64,000 nucleotides of DNA from Aurantimonas sp036549475 (GCF_036549475.1 NZ_JAZHLI010000004.1:62001-126000); one strand, 5' to 3'. Counted from the first letter of the stretch, positions 25,364-34,077 are shown. Numbers and translations are program-made. Notes: generated by a model not told the origin, from the letters alone.

Positions 25364-26317
25364 ATGACCTCCAATCAGAACCCGTCGAACACCCGCGGCC
25401 CCCGTCGCCTGTTCCGCCTCGCCGGCGCGGCACTCCTCGCCAGCGCCGCGGCAACCACCGCATTCGCCCAGGCGACGCCTGCACCCGCCACGCCGACCAC
25501 CGCCGCGGGATCCACCGCGTCGGAGAGCGCCGGCCAGCGCGGCGACAATCGGCGCGTGGCGGAGCATCGCCGCGAGCGCGGCGGCAAGCATCATCGTGCC
25601 GGCCGGGGTGGTCGCGGTGGCCCCCACGGCATGCACCGCATGTTCTCCCCGGCCAAGGTCGCCGGTGCGCTCGCGGCGATCGAGACCGGCATCGGCGTGC
25701 GGCCCGACCAGATGGAAAGCTGGCGCGCCTTCACCAGCGCCCTGGTGGACTTCGCCGACGCCTCGCAGCCGCCGCGCATGGGCCGCGGCCCCGATGGCAT
25801 GCGGATGATGCCGAACGCCGACGCCGACCCGGCGGATGCGGCCGATGACGAGGTCGCCGAGGACCAGGCCACGGACGAGACGGACGGTTCCGACGACACG
25901 GAGACAATGTCCGAAGCGTCAGATACTTCGGAAGCCGATGACGCGGTGGCCGGTCAGGGCGGCGATTTCGGCGCCTTCCGGATGCTTGACCGCATGGCCG
26001 ACCGCGCCATCGCGCGCGGCGATAAGGCCGAGACGCTGAAGAGCGCCCTGGCCGATCTGCAGACGACATTGACGCCGCAGCAGATCACCACGGCCCGCAG
26101 CCTCGTGCGTTCGATGATGCGCGACGCGCGCGCCGAGCACCGCATGAAGATGCGCGCTCGCGTCGGCGAGCGCGGCGGTCATCATGGTCGGATGGGTCGC
26201 GGCGGTGACCATGGCGAGATGCATCGCCGTCACCACGGCGGCGGCAAGCATGAAGGCGGCAATCGTCGTCATGAGCGCCACCATGGCGGCGGCGAGCAGC
26301 GCCCCGACCGCGGCTGA
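25364..26317 (+). CDS. Spy/CpxP-like (LTxxQ) periplasmic protein, His- and acid-rich
   Basis: 317 residues. A signal peptide is visible (basic MTSNQNPSNTRGPRRLFR, then a hydrophobic AGAALLASAAATTAFAQA with a likely AFA cleavage). The centre contains two helical Spy-like stretches: FSPAKVAGALAAIE with VRPDQMESW, and ALADLQTTLTPQQITT carrying the LTxxQ-type motif. Between them lies an Asp/Glu/Thr-rich segment (about 145-195). Both flanks, above all the last 50 residues, are His-, Gly- and Arg-rich, which suggests metal binding. Spy and CpxP are ATP-independent chaperones or signal dampers controlled by envelope-stress two-component systems; here the regulator and kinase are divergently encoded. 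Residue composition is unlike its neighbours. Confidence 0.75.
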   Translation: MTSNQNPSNTRGPRRLFRLAGAALLASAAATTAFAQATPAPATPTTAAGSTASESAGQRGDNRRVAEHRRERGGKHHRAGRGGRGGPHGMHRMFSPAKVAGALAAIETGIGVRPDQMESWRAFTSALVDFADASQPPRMGRGPDGMRMMPNADADPADAADDEVAEDQATDETDGSDDTETMSEASDTSEADDAVAGQGGDFGAFRMLDRMADRAIARGDKAETLKSALADLQTTLTPQQITTARSLVRSMMRDARAEHRMKMRARVGERGGHHGRMGRGGDHGEMHRRHHGGGKHEGGNRRHERHHGGGEQRPDRG

Positions 26318-26336
26318 CCACATCGCCTCTGCAGGA

Positions 26337-26376
26337 CATCAGCATGGCCGGCCCCTCGGGGCCGGCCATGCTGATG
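26337..26376. terminator. perfect 19-bp palindrome, bidirectional terminator
   Basis: A 40-base element has perfect 19-base arms (26337-26355 and 26358-26376; core ATGGCCGGCCCC / GGGGCCGGCCAT) and a 2-base TC centre. It lies between the convergent Spy-like gene and the tartrate dehydrogenase-like gene, the normal site of a shared terminator. The arms are unusually long and perfect for a terminator. Confidence 0.75.
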
Positions 26377-26383
26377 CGCGCAA

Positions 26384-27457
26384 TCAGCCGAGCGCGTCGG
26401 CGATCGCCTTGCCGCATCCCTCGGTGCCGAGCGGCCCGCCGAGATCGCCTGTGCGCAGCTTTTCTTCCGCCAGCACGGTCTCGATCGCCGCGACGATCGC
26501 CGCGCCGGCATCCTTGTGGCCGAGATGGTCGAGCATCATCGCGCCGGCCCAGATCTGGCCGACCGGATTGGCAATGCCCTTGCCGGCAATATCGGGTGCC
26601 GAGCCGTGCACCGGCTCGAACAGCGACGGGAAGTCGCCCTCGGGATTGATGTTGCCGGACGGCGCGATGCCGATGGTGCCGGTGCAGGCCGGGCCCAAGT
26701 CCGACAGGATGTCGCCGAACAGGTTGGAGGCGACGACGACGTCGAACCTGTCGGGATTCAGCACGAAATGCGCGGTCAGGATGTCGATATGGTACTTGTC
26801 CCAGGCGATATCGGGATAGGCCTTCGCCATTTTCTCCACCCGCTCGTCCCAATAGGGCATGCTGATCGAGATGCCGTTGGACTTGGTCGCCGAGGTCAGG
26901 TGCTTCTTCTCGCGAGTTTGGGCGAGCTCGAAGGCATAACGCAGGATGCGGTCGACGCCGGTCCGCGTCATCACCGTCTCCTGCAGCACGAATTCGCGGT
27001 CGGTGCCCTCGAACATCCGGCCTCCGACCGAGGAATACTCGCCCTCGGTGTTTTCGCGCACGACGAAGAAGTCGATGTCGCCGGGCTCGCGGCCGGCCAG
27101 CGGGCTTTTCACCCCGGGCATCAGCTTGACCGGGCGCAGATTGACGTACTGGTCGAATTCGCGGCGGAACTTCAGGAGCGAGCCCCACAGCGAGATGTGG
27201 TCGGGCACCGCCTCCGGCCAGCCGACGGCGCCGAAGAAGATCGCGTCATGGGATCCGATCTGGGCCTTCCAGTCGCCCGGCATCATCTCGCCGTGCTTGG
27301 CGAAATAGTCGCAGGAGGCGAAGTCGAACTCGTCGAATTCCAGCGCCAGGTCGAATTTCGCCGCAGCCGCTTCCAGGACCCGCAGCCCCTCCGGCACGAC
27401 TTCCTTGCCGATGCCGTCGCCGGCGATGACCGCGATCCTGAGCGCGTTGGATGACAT
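26384..27457 (-). CDS. tartrate / D-malate dehydrogenase family (TtuC/DmlA type)
   Basis: 357-residue beta-decarboxylating dehydrogenase of the isocitrate/isopropylmalate family. GDGIGKEV opens the NAD-binding fold, FFGAVGWPEAVPDHISLWG is diagnostic of the TtuC/DmlA branch, and later come VRENTEGEYS, KSNG, SNLFGDILSDLG and EPVHGSAPDIAGKG. It would oxidise and decarboxylate D-malate or tartrate with NAD+ and Mn2+/Mg2+. The real leuB is elsewhere in the window (57644-58759), which argues against a leucine role. ATG at 27457 is used because homology begins there. Confidence 0.88.
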   Translation of the reverse strand: MSSNALRIAVIAGDGIGKEVVPEGLRVLEAAAAKFDLALEFDEFDFASCDYFAKHGEMMPGDWKAQIGSHDAIFFGAVGWPEAVPDHISLWGSLLKFRREFDQYVNLRPVKLMPGVKSPLAGREPGDIDFFVVRENTEGEYSSVGGRMFEGTDREFVLQETVMTRTGVDRILRYAFELAQTREKKHLTSATKSNGISISMPYWDERVEKMAKAYPDIAWDKYHIDILTAHFVLNPDRFDVVVASNLFGDILSDLGPACTGTIGIAPSGNINPEGDFPSLFEPVHGSAPDIAGKGIANPVGQIWAGAMMLDHLGHKDAGAAIVAAIETVLAEEKLRTGDLGGPLGTEGCGKAIADALG

Positions 27458-27547
27458 GGAGACCTCGTGCTTTCTGCCGCCGACCGGCGGGGTGGGACGC
27501 TTGCGCCGCAAGCGGCTGGGTGACGAGCTATAGCGGAAGTAAGGCAG

Positions 27548-28162
27548 TCATAGAAACGGCTTCGTGTCGCGCAGCGCCGGACGTTCGGCAGTTACCGCGC
27601 ACAGCCGCTCCAGCCGCGGCGTCGACGGGATCCAGCCGGCATCGGGAAAGCGTAGTCCGACATAGTCCAGCGCGGTGACCGCGCCGAGCGTCGCCAGGTC
27701 GAGCCGCTCGCCGGGCGTCTCGGCGATCCGGGCGTCGAGCTGGGCCAGCCCGTCGACCATGGCGCGCCGGCGCCTGATGCCGATCCCACCGGCGTCGAAG
27801 GCGGTGTCGGTGAAATTGCCACTGACGATACGGCGGCCGACCAGCGTCTGCACCGCGGCGTCGCAGATCCCCAGTGCCAGGCCCGCCAGTGCGAGGATGT
27901 GCGGATCCTCGTCGCGCGGGAACGGCGGCGCGGCACCTGCCAGGCCCGCATGCCGCGCGATCAGCAGGCACTCGGCAATCGCCGTACGGTCCTCGAGGAC
28001 GAGGCACGGCACGCGCCCGGCGCTGTTGGCGGCCAGCAGAACCGGGTCGTCGTTCCACTGGTCGACGATCCGCACCGCAAGATCCGGCACCGCCGCCTCG
28101 ATGAGCGCGGCATGGGCGATCCGGGCAAAGGGCGAGGTGGTGTTCTTCAGGAGGGTCGGCAT
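27548..28162 (-). CDS. glutathione S-transferase family protein
   Basis: 204 residues. The N-terminal thioredoxin-fold half has TSPFARIAHAALIEA, VPCLVLEDRTAIAEC (cis-Pro and the glutathione gamma-Glu contact) and the C-terminal half is helical. There is a Ser in the usual catalytic position (NTTSPFAR). ATG at 28162 is preceded by AGGTGAC. It follows the SMP-30 gene by 50 bases on the same strand. Substrate unknown. Confidence 0.82.
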   Translation of the reverse strand: MPTLLKNTTSPFARIAHAALIEAAVPDLAVRIVDQWNDDPVLLAANSAGRVPCLVLEDRTAIAECLLIARHAGLAGAAPPFPRDEDPHILALAGLALGICDAAVQTLVGRRIVSGNFTDTAFDAGGIGIRRRRAMVDGLAQLDARIAETPGERLDLATLGAVTALDYVGLRFPDAGWIPSTPRLERLCAVTAERPALRDTKPFL

Positions 28163-28212
28163 GTCACCTGTCGCAATGGGGAGGGGGCGGTGCGGCACGC
28201 CGGGTGCCGCGG

Positions 28213-29097
28213 TCACAGCACCAGTTTCGGTTCGAGCCGGCCGCACACCGGCAGGTCGACGAGGAAGGTCTTTCCGGCGTGGGGATCGGCACGCCGGCCG
28301 GCGTCGTCGAGGCCCGTCCAGGCGGAGGTGACGATCATCCGGTCGGCCTTCGGTCCGATGAAGGAGGGACAGGTGACCTGCCGCGCGTCGAGCGCGACAC
28401 GCCGGATGCGCGTCCCGTCGGGCGAATAGGCGTCGAGCGTGCCGCCGCCCCAGCGGGCATTCCACAGGGTGCCGTCGGCCTCGCAGACCGAGCCGTCGAG
28501 GCCGCCCTCGCCGCCGGAATGGTCGTGGAACAAGGCCGGCTCGCCGACCGGCAGGCCGCTGGCCGGATCGACGGCCACGCGCATCAGGCGATTGACCTGC
28601 GTGTCCGTGAAATAGGCGGTCGTCCCGTCCGGGGAGAAGCAGATCGAGTTCGGGATGCCGACCCTTTCATAGAGACACCGCAGTTCGCCGGCGCGGTACC
28701 AGTAGATGGCGCCTGCGCCGGCCTCGGCCTGCTTGCCCATCGTGCCGATCCACAGGGCGCCGGAGGGATGGACGCGGCCGTCATTGGAGCGGGTGACCGG
28801 ATTGTCGGCTTCCAGCGGTCGGTGCAGGGTCAGCCGGCCGGTGGCCGTGTCGCGCAGATAGAGCCCGTCTTCGGCCGCGATCATCTGGCGGTCGCCGTCG
28901 ATCACGGCCAGCGCGCTCGCCATGACGGGCAGCCGATGGACAATCGCCTCCGGCGCGTTGCCGGGCTTTTCCAGGAGCATCCGCCCCTCGATGTCGAACC
29001 ACCAGGCCGTGTCCGTCGCCGGGTCGTAGGTCGGCCCCTCGCCGAGGCGGCAGGCAATGTCGGAGTACATGCTGACGGCAATCGCGGTGTCGCTCAT
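28213..29097 (-). CDS. SMP-30/gluconolactonase family protein
   Basis: 294-residue six-bladed beta-propeller. Likely metal ligands are the Glu of RLGEGPTYD, the Asn of GIPNSICFSPDG and the Asp of GGLDGSVCEADG. Members hydrolyse sugar lactones such as L-arabino- or gluconolactone. It lies upstream of the GST-like gene and downstream of phnN on the same strand, with 139 bases to phnN; I see no functional link to phosphonates. ATG at 29097 follows directly where homology starts. Confidence 0.88.
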   Translation of the reverse strand: MSDTAIAVSMYSDIACRLGEGPTYDPATDTAWWFDIEGRMLLEKPGNAPEAIVHRLPVMASALAVIDGDRQMIAAEDGLYLRDTATGRLTLHRPLEADNPVTRSNDGRVHPSGALWIGTMGKQAEAGAGAIYWYRAGELRCLYERVGIPNSICFSPDGTTAYFTDTQVNRLMRVAVDPASGLPVGEPALFHDHSGGEGGLDGSVCEADGTLWNARWGGGTLDAYSPDGTRIRRVALDARQVTCPSFIGPKADRMIVTSAWTGLDDAGRRADPHAGKTFLVDLPVCGRLEPKLVL

Positions 29098-29236
29098 GAT
29101 GATCGGTCCGGTTCTCCTCTCCCGACCGGGCGGGGCAGCACGCATTGGCAGCGTGCGCGCGAAATCCGCCGCAGGTCGCGGGCGAAGATGGCCCGGCGGG
29201 CCGCATCTGTCGACCCTCCAGCCCCGGCCCGGATGG

Positions 29237-29836
29237 TCAGCCGGCGTTCCGCAGGATCTCGACCAGCCGGCGGCGTCCCTCGTCCGGCGTGCCGTCATTG
29301 ACGATGCGATGATGCGCCTCGGCGCCGGGCGGGATTGCGAGTTCCACCTGCCGGGCGATGCGGGCGGAGATCTCCTCCGGCGTCTCGCGGCCGCGCGCGG
29401 CGATGCGCGCGACGAGAATCGGCTGCGGCGCGGTGACCTCGACGATGGCCAGCCGCGTAAAGCGCGCCGCCGCCTCGTCGAGGACCCGGCGCGAGACATT
29501 GGCGACCACCGTGACGCCGTCTGCGAGTGTCGTCTCCAGCCGGGCCGGCAGGCCGTAGGCCAGCCCGTGCGCCTGCCAGGACAGGCAGAAGCCGCCGGCC
29601 GCCTGATGGGCGGCAAAGTCCGCCCGGCTCATCACGTCGTGATCCTCGATCGCGGCGATGGCCTCGCGGGTGACGACCCGCCGGGCAAAGACGATGCCGG
29701 GCGTATCCGCCAGATCCTCTGCAGCCAGCGCCAGCAGCGTGTCCTTGCCGGCACCGCTCGGGCCGACCACGACCACGAAGAGGCCGGGTCGCAGACCGTT
29801 CGCTTCACCGTCGTCCCGCTGCGATTCAGGCGACAC
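29237..29836 (-). CDS. phnN: ribose 1,5-bisphosphate phosphokinase
   Basis: 199 residues, guanylate-kinase-like fold with P-loop GPSGAGKDTL. PhnN phosphorylates ribose 1,5-bisphosphate to PRPP, the last step of the C-P lyase pathway. The start is GTG at 29836, overlapping the phnM stop by 11 bases, so the genes are coupled. ATREAI and the SWQAHGLAYG region match PhnN proteins. It ends the phosphonate-related operon. Confidence 0.92.
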   Translation of the reverse strand: MSPESQRDDGEANGLRPGLFVVVVGPSGAGKDTLLALAAEDLADTPGIVFARRVVTREAIAAIEDHDVMSRADFAAHQAAGGFCLSWQAHGLAYGLPARLETTLADGVTVVANVSRRVLDEAAARFTRLAIVEVTAPQPILVARIAARGRETPEEISARIARQVELAIPPGAEAHHRIVNDGTPDEGRRRLVEILRNAG

Positions 29837-30962
29837 GCCGGCCCTCCCGCCAGACCGAGCGCACCACCGGCGGGTCGCCCTCGCTGGTCGACACGCGCAC
29901 CAGATCGCCCCGAAGACCCAGGGCGATGGCGCCGCGATCGTCGAGGCCGACCGCTCTGGCCGGGTTCGCCGTCACCAGCCGGATCGCCGCCGGCAGGTCG
30001 CATTCGCCGCTCGCGGCCAGATCGAACACGGCCTGCAGCATGGAGAAGGGGACGTAGTCGGAGGACAGGATATCCAGCGTTCCCCGGCGCAGCAGCGCGA
30101 TGGCCGACACATTGCCCGAGTGCGATCCGCCGCGCACGATGTTCGGCGCGCCCATCAGGACGTGGAGCCCCGCGTCCCGCGACGCTGCCGCCGCCTCGAT
30201 CGTGGTCGGGAACTCGGCGATGCGGGTGCCCAGTCCGATGGCCTCGGCGACATGGGCTGCGGTGGCGTCGTCATGGGAGGCGACGGCGATGCCGCGCTCG
30301 CGGCAGGTGGCAGCGATGGCTCGCCGGGCGGGCGGCGCGTGGGCCTCGGATTCGGCAAGCCGCCGGGCGCTGAAGGCGTCGAACTCGGCGTCCGACAGCC
30401 GCAGCTTCCTCTGGAAATAGGCGCGATAGGCGTCCATGTCGGCGAATTGACGCTGGCCCGGCGCGTGATCCATGAGCGAGACCAGCCGCAGTCGCGGATT
30501 GGCGGCGATCCTGTCGAAGCCCTCGACCACGTCCGCAGCCGAGACCTCGCAGCGCAGGTGGATGTAGTGGTCCGCCCGAAGCCGATCCTCGGCGACGGCG
30601 CGCGCGATGGTGCGGCCCATCTCCGCCATGTCCGCGGCGGTCAGGGTGCCGTCCTCCTCGGTGCCGACCCGCAGTGCGTCGAAGACCGTGGTGATGCCCG
30701 ACCCGGCGATCTGGTTGTCGTGGGCCTGGATGGCCGCCATCTTGTTCCACATCACCCGCGGGCGCGGATTGAAATGGCCCTCGATATGGTCGGTGTGCAG
30801 TTCCACGAGGCCAGGGGTGAGGGTGTCGCCGCCCATGTCCTCGCCGGCGGCCGGACCGTCCGAGATGGCGGCGATCAATCCGTCGCGCAGCACCACATGG
30901 CCATCGATGGCCGCTTCGGGGGTGACGATGCGGGCATTGGTGAGAACGGTCTCTTGGGGCAA
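29826..30962 (-). CDS. phnM: alpha-D-ribose 1-methylphosphonate 5-triphosphate diphosphatase
   Basis: 378-residue amidohydrolase-fold enzyme that removes pyrophosphate from the 5-triphosphate intermediate of C-P lyase metabolism. ELHTDHIEGHFNPRPRV carries the first metal site; VASHDDAT and LSSDYVP are other metal-site motifs. The length fits PhnM when initiation is at TTG 30962 (LPQETVLTNARIV), one base after the stop of the preceding gene; no ATG or GTG is available near the conserved N-terminus. The core genes phnGHIJKL are not in the window. Confidence 0.92.
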   Translation of the reverse strand: MPQETVLTNARIVTPEAAIDGHVVLRDGLIAAISDGPAAGEDMGGDTLTPGLVELHTDHIEGHFNPRPRVMWNKMAAIQAHDNQIAGSGITTVFDALRVGTEEDGTLTAADMAEMGRTIARAVAEDRLRADHYIHLRCEVSAADVVEGFDRIAANPRLRLVSLMDHAPGQRQFADMDAYRAYFQRKLRLSDAEFDAFSARRLAESEAHAPPARRAIAATCRERGIAVASHDDATAAHVAEAIGLGTRIAEFPTTIEAAAASRDAGLHVLMGAPNIVRGGSHSGNVSAIALLRRGTLDILSSDYVPFSMLQAVFDLAASGECDLPAAIRLVTANPARAVGLDDRGAIALGLRGDLVRVSTSEGDPPVVRSVWREGRRVA

Positions 30963-30963
30963 G

Positions 30964-31647
30964 TCAGGCGTCTTCCGAAGGTCGGCGGAACGGATGGACC
31001 GAGTGGACGCGGAACGGCGCGCCGGGCTCTGGCTCCATGAAGAGGGCGAGATGGTCGATGGCAAGCGGGGCGCCGTCGAATTCGCCGAACGTGTCGCGCA
31101 GCTGCGCCTCGACGGTGTCCCGCTCGGCGGCCGGAACCTTGCCGGTCAGCGTCATGTGGAAGCGGAATTCCTCGAAGACATGCGGGTAGCCCCATTGCGC
31201 CAGATAGTCGCGCTGGCGCTCGCTCAGCGCCTCGGGCTGACGACGGGCGATCTCCTGGGGCGTGGCCGCCGCGCGCAGCGGCTCGAAGCTGTTGACCACC
31301 GCCGCCTCCAGATCGCCCAGCGCCTCGGGAGCGCGCTCCGGCACCAGGGCGAAGAACGGGCCGAGCCGGGCGATGACCAGCCGGTCGATCCGCACCCGGT
31401 CCCGGGACGCGCAGAAGGCGGCGAGCCGCGCATCCACTTCTGCCAGATCCACGCCCTCGGCGAAGCGGAACGGCGCGCGCATGGTGGCGTGGAAGCCGTA
31501 GCGCGCCGGCGAGGCGACGAGCGGGTCGACGGCGGGATCGGGCGCACGCGTCGGCTCGCCGTCGAAGGCGCTGCGGCCCAGCCACCGTGCGGCGGTGCGG
31601 GTCAGGGGCGCACCCGCGGGCGGCGTGAAATAGATGGCTGCGCGCAT
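30964..31647 (-). CDS. DUF1045 phosphonate-operon protein, 2H phosphoesterase fold
   Basis: 227 residues with two His-x-Thr motifs, YGFHATMRAPF and FRFHMTLTG, the signature of 2H phosphoesterases; the N-terminus MRAAIYFTPPAGAPLT matches the family annotated as phosphonate metabolism protein (DUF1045). Biochemical role in C-P lyase operons is not settled; cyclic phosphate opening is an inference from the fold. The ATG at 31647 is preferred by homology over a GTG four codons upstream. It is immediately followed by phnM. Confidence 0.85.
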   Translation of the reverse strand: MRAAIYFTPPAGAPLTRTAARWLGRSAFDGEPTRAPDPAVDPLVASPARYGFHATMRAPFRFAEGVDLAEVDARLAAFCASRDRVRIDRLVIARLGPFFALVPERAPEALGDLEAAVVNSFEPLRAAATPQEIARRQPEALSERQRDYLAQWGYPHVFEEFRFHMTLTGKVPAAERDTVEAQLRDTFGEFDGAPLAIDHLALFMEPEPGAPFRVHSVHPFRRPSEDA

Positions 31648-31776
31648 GGGTCGGGTCACGGATCGGGGGAGGGATGGGCGATGGCGGCGAAACCGCCGGC
31701 AGGCCCGGCGGCGGCGGGCGGAACATAGGCAACCGGATCGATTTGCCCAGCATTGCCAACTCCCGCCTGCAACGCA

Positions 31777-32676
31777 TCAGAGCCAGATCGGGTTCGACCA
31801 GGCGCGATGCCCGGCGGCATCGGTCACGACCACGCGGCACCAGTGGCCCGCAAACCTGTCAAGCGGCAGGGTGGTGCGGGTCAGCTGGCGGCCGGTCACG
31901 CAGTCCGCCCGCGAACCGCGCCCGACGAGCGAGATCGTCACCACCGGAGAACTCGTGATTTCCAGTTGGTCGGCCACGACGACGAGATCGACGATGGCCG
32001 GGCCCTGCGAGGAATAGTAGGCGCCGGCCTTCATGGCCGCGAGCAGAGCCTCGGGCTCGTTCGCCTCGGCCTTCACCATCATCCAGCCGCCATTGTGGTC
32101 GGAAAGCGTGAAATGCGCGTCGTCGGCGGCGTAGCCGGTCAGGCGGTGGCCTTCGTTCAGCAACGCGTCGAGCAGCATCCTGCCGTCGCCGCGGGCACAT
32201 TCGACGTCGCAGCCGGTGTTCCAGATCTCGACCGCGTGGGCGATCCCAGCCATCTGCCGCCCGTCCTCGATGGTCAAAGACGACCATTGCGGGTGCGCGA
32301 TGCCGAGAAACGCCCCGGCGGCCACCGCGCGCGTCGCCAGCGCCACGGCGTCCTCGTCGGGGCCGAGCGGCGCGAAATCGAGCGGCAGGCCGCAGGCCAG
32401 CAGATGCCAGATCTCGCCATGACTGTTTTCGGGCGCGTGGATCTCGGCACCGAAGATCGTCGTCATGCGGTTGCTGCGATAGGGCGTCGTGTCGGTGACG
32501 GGAAAGCCGAAACGCTCCAGAAAATGGTCGGACAGGCAGAGGAAGTCGTAGCCCGCCTCCTCGTAGTGGCGGCAGACGGCCTGCGGCGAAAGCACGCCGT
32601 CCGAGCGATCGGAATGGGTGTGGATGTTGCCGCGATGAAAGCGGCCGGCGGCCGGAAAGGCGGACAGTCCGGTCAT
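31777..32676 (-). CDS. PHP-domain phosphoesterase
   Basis: 299 residues. The PHP metal centre is visible: GNIHTHSDRSDG, CLSDHF, HPQW and AADDAHF. Stand-alone PHP proteins of this kind hydrolyse phosphate esters or act next to sugar-phosphate or phosphonate uptake systems. The C-terminal 70 residues form a beta-rich extension with WCRVVVTDAAG. It is the first gene of the minus-strand phn-like operon (129 bases before the DUF1045 gene) and divergent from an ABC importer, which suggests that it works on the imported ester. Confidence 0.85.
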   Translation of the reverse strand: MTGLSAFPAAGRFHRGNIHTHSDRSDGVLSPQAVCRHYEEAGYDFLCLSDHFLERFGFPVTDTTPYRSNRMTTIFGAEIHAPENSHGEIWHLLACGLPLDFAPLGPDEDAVALATRAVAAGAFLGIAHPQWSSLTIEDGRQMAGIAHAVEIWNTGCDVECARGDGRMLLDALLNEGHRLTGYAADDAHFTLSDHNGGWMMVKAEANEPEALLAAMKAGAYYSSQGPAIVDLVVVADQLEITSSPVVTISLVGRGSRADCVTGRQLTRTTLPLDRFAGHWCRVVVTDAAGHRAWSNPIWL

Positions 32677-32776
32677 GTTTCCCCCTGCTATTGTCCGTCG
32701 CGGGATTACCGGTGCTTAATATCGGATTGATGACGCCTCGCGTGAACGGCGCCCGACGGGCCGCCGCATCTGCGCA

Positions 32777-32794
32777 GCGACATCGAAGTGTCAT
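32777..32794 (+). promoter_or_regulatory. PHO-box-like element upstream of the ABC importer
   Basis: GCGACAT (32777-32783) and GTGTCAT (32788-32794) are 11 bases apart, ending about 92 bases before the binding-protein ATG. The stretch CATCGAAG-N2-TCATGC is shared with the ugpB element, which sits at nearly the same distance. A third repeat is weak (CGATGCT at +11). Confidence 0.45.
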
Positions 32795-32885
32795 GCGCCG
32801 ATGCTACCGCACCATCGCTCCGAGTTGAGACGACTGGGTTTGAACGCCATCGCCGATCCGGCGAAAGGCCAGAGAGGGTTTCCGT

Positions 32886-34004
32886 ATGAACAGGTCCTGC
32901 ACACGCATCGCGGCACTGACCGCAATCCTGTCGCTGTCCACCAGCGCGGCCTTCGCCCAGGCCGACGGCGCAGCGATGTCGATGGATGAACTCGTCGCCG
33001 CCGCCAAGGAAGAAGGCCAGCTCACCACGATCGCCCTGCCGCACGACTGGTGCAATTACGGCGAGATGATCGAGGGCTTCAAGGCCAAGTACGGCATCGA
33101 GGTCAACGAGCTGAACCCGAATGCCGGCTCCGGCGACGAGATCGAGGCCGTCAAGGCGAACAAGGGCAATACCGGTCCCCAGGCGCCCGACGTGCTCGAC
33201 ATCGGGCTTTCCTTCGGCCCGGCGGCTCAGGCCGAAGGCCTGCTGATGCCCTACAAGGTCGCGACCTGGGACGAGATCCCGGACGACGCCAAGGATGCGG
33301 ACGGCCACTGGTATGGCGACTATTACGGCGTGCTGGCTTTCGGCATCAACAAGGATGTCATCGACACGGCGCCGCAGAGCTTTGCCGATCTCCTCAAGCC
33401 CGAATACGCCAATTCGGTCGCCCTCGCCGGTGATCCGCGCAGCGCCAACAACGCCATCATGTCGCTCTATGCCGCCGGCATCGCCAAGGGTGCCAAGAAC
33501 GGTCAGGACGCGGCGACCGCCGGTCTCGATTTCTTCAAGCAGCTGAACGAGGCCGGCAACTTCGTCTCCGTCGACGCCGAGGCGGCCCCGATCGCCCAGG
33601 GCACGACGCCGGTGGCGATGAACTGGGACTACAATCTCCTGTCCATGCGCGACAATCTCAACGGCAACCCGCCGATCGAGGTCGTTGTGCCGTCCGACGG
33701 CGTCGTGGCCGGCGTCTATGTCCAGGCGATCAGCGCCTATGCGCCCCATCCCAATGCCGCCAAGCTGTGGATGGAATATCTGTATTCGGACGAGGGCCAG
33801 CTGACCTGGCTGAAGGGCTACTGCCACCCGATCCGCTTCAACGCCATGTCGAAGGCCGGCAAGATCCCGCAGGACCTGCTCGACAAGCTGCCGCCGGCCG
33901 AAGCCTACGAGAAGGCGGTCTTCCCGACCCTCGAGGACCAGAACGCCGCCAAGGCCGAGATCGCCGCCAAGTGGGACAGCGTCGTCGGCGCGACCGTCCA
34001 GTAA
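32886..34004 (+). CDS. ABC transporter periplasmic substrate-binding protein
   Basis: 372 residues. Signal peptide MNRSCTRIAALTAILSLSTS with AFA-Q cleavage. The mature protein belongs to the Fe3+/spermidine/AfuA-type family (family 1 extracellular solute-binding proteins): DELVAAAKEEGQLTTIALP, PDVLDIGLSFGPAA, WYGDYYGVLAFGINKD. Related proteins bind phosphate-bearing organics (hexose phosphates, 2-aminoethylphosphonate), iron or polyamines. The phn/PHP neighbourhood and a PHO-like element favour a phosphate ester or phosphonate. It is the first gene of a four-gene importer. Confidence 0.87.
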   Translation: MNRSCTRIAALTAILSLSTSAAFAQADGAAMSMDELVAAAKEEGQLTTIALPHDWCNYGEMIEGFKAKYGIEVNELNPNAGSGDEIEAVKANKGNTGPQAPDVLDIGLSFGPAAQAEGLLMPYKVATWDEIPDDAKDADGHWYGDYYGVLAFGINKDVIDTAPQSFADLLKPEYANSVALAGDPRSANNAIMSLYAAGIAKGAKNGQDAATAGLDFFKQLNEAGNFVSVDAEAAPIAQGTTPVAMNWDYNLLSMRDNLNGNPPIEVVVPSDGVVAGVYVQAISAYAPHPNAAKLWMEYLYSDEGQLTWLKGYCHPIRFNAMSKAGKIPQDLLDKLPPAEAYEKAVFPTLEDQNAAKAEIAAKWDSVVGATVQ

Positions 34005-34017
34005 CAACGACATCGAA

Positions 34018-34046
34018 GGGAGCGCCCGTGCCTGGCGGGCGCTCCC
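34018..34046 (+). other. stem-loop after the binding-protein gene
   Basis: GGGAGCGCCCG (34018-34028) and CGGGCGCTCCC (34036-34046) form a perfect 11-bp stem with a 7-base loop, followed by CTTCT. It probably attenuates read-through into the permease genes, as seen after ugpB. Confidence 0.65.
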
Positions 34047-34077
34047 CTTCTACGGGTCCGGTGATTTGCGGGGGTCC

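Noticed and set aside
26384..27457. A second leuB
   Set aside because: The VPDHISLWG-type substrate loop and sequence branch fit tartrate/D-malate dehydrogenase, and a typical leuB with GAVGGPKW is at 57644-58759.
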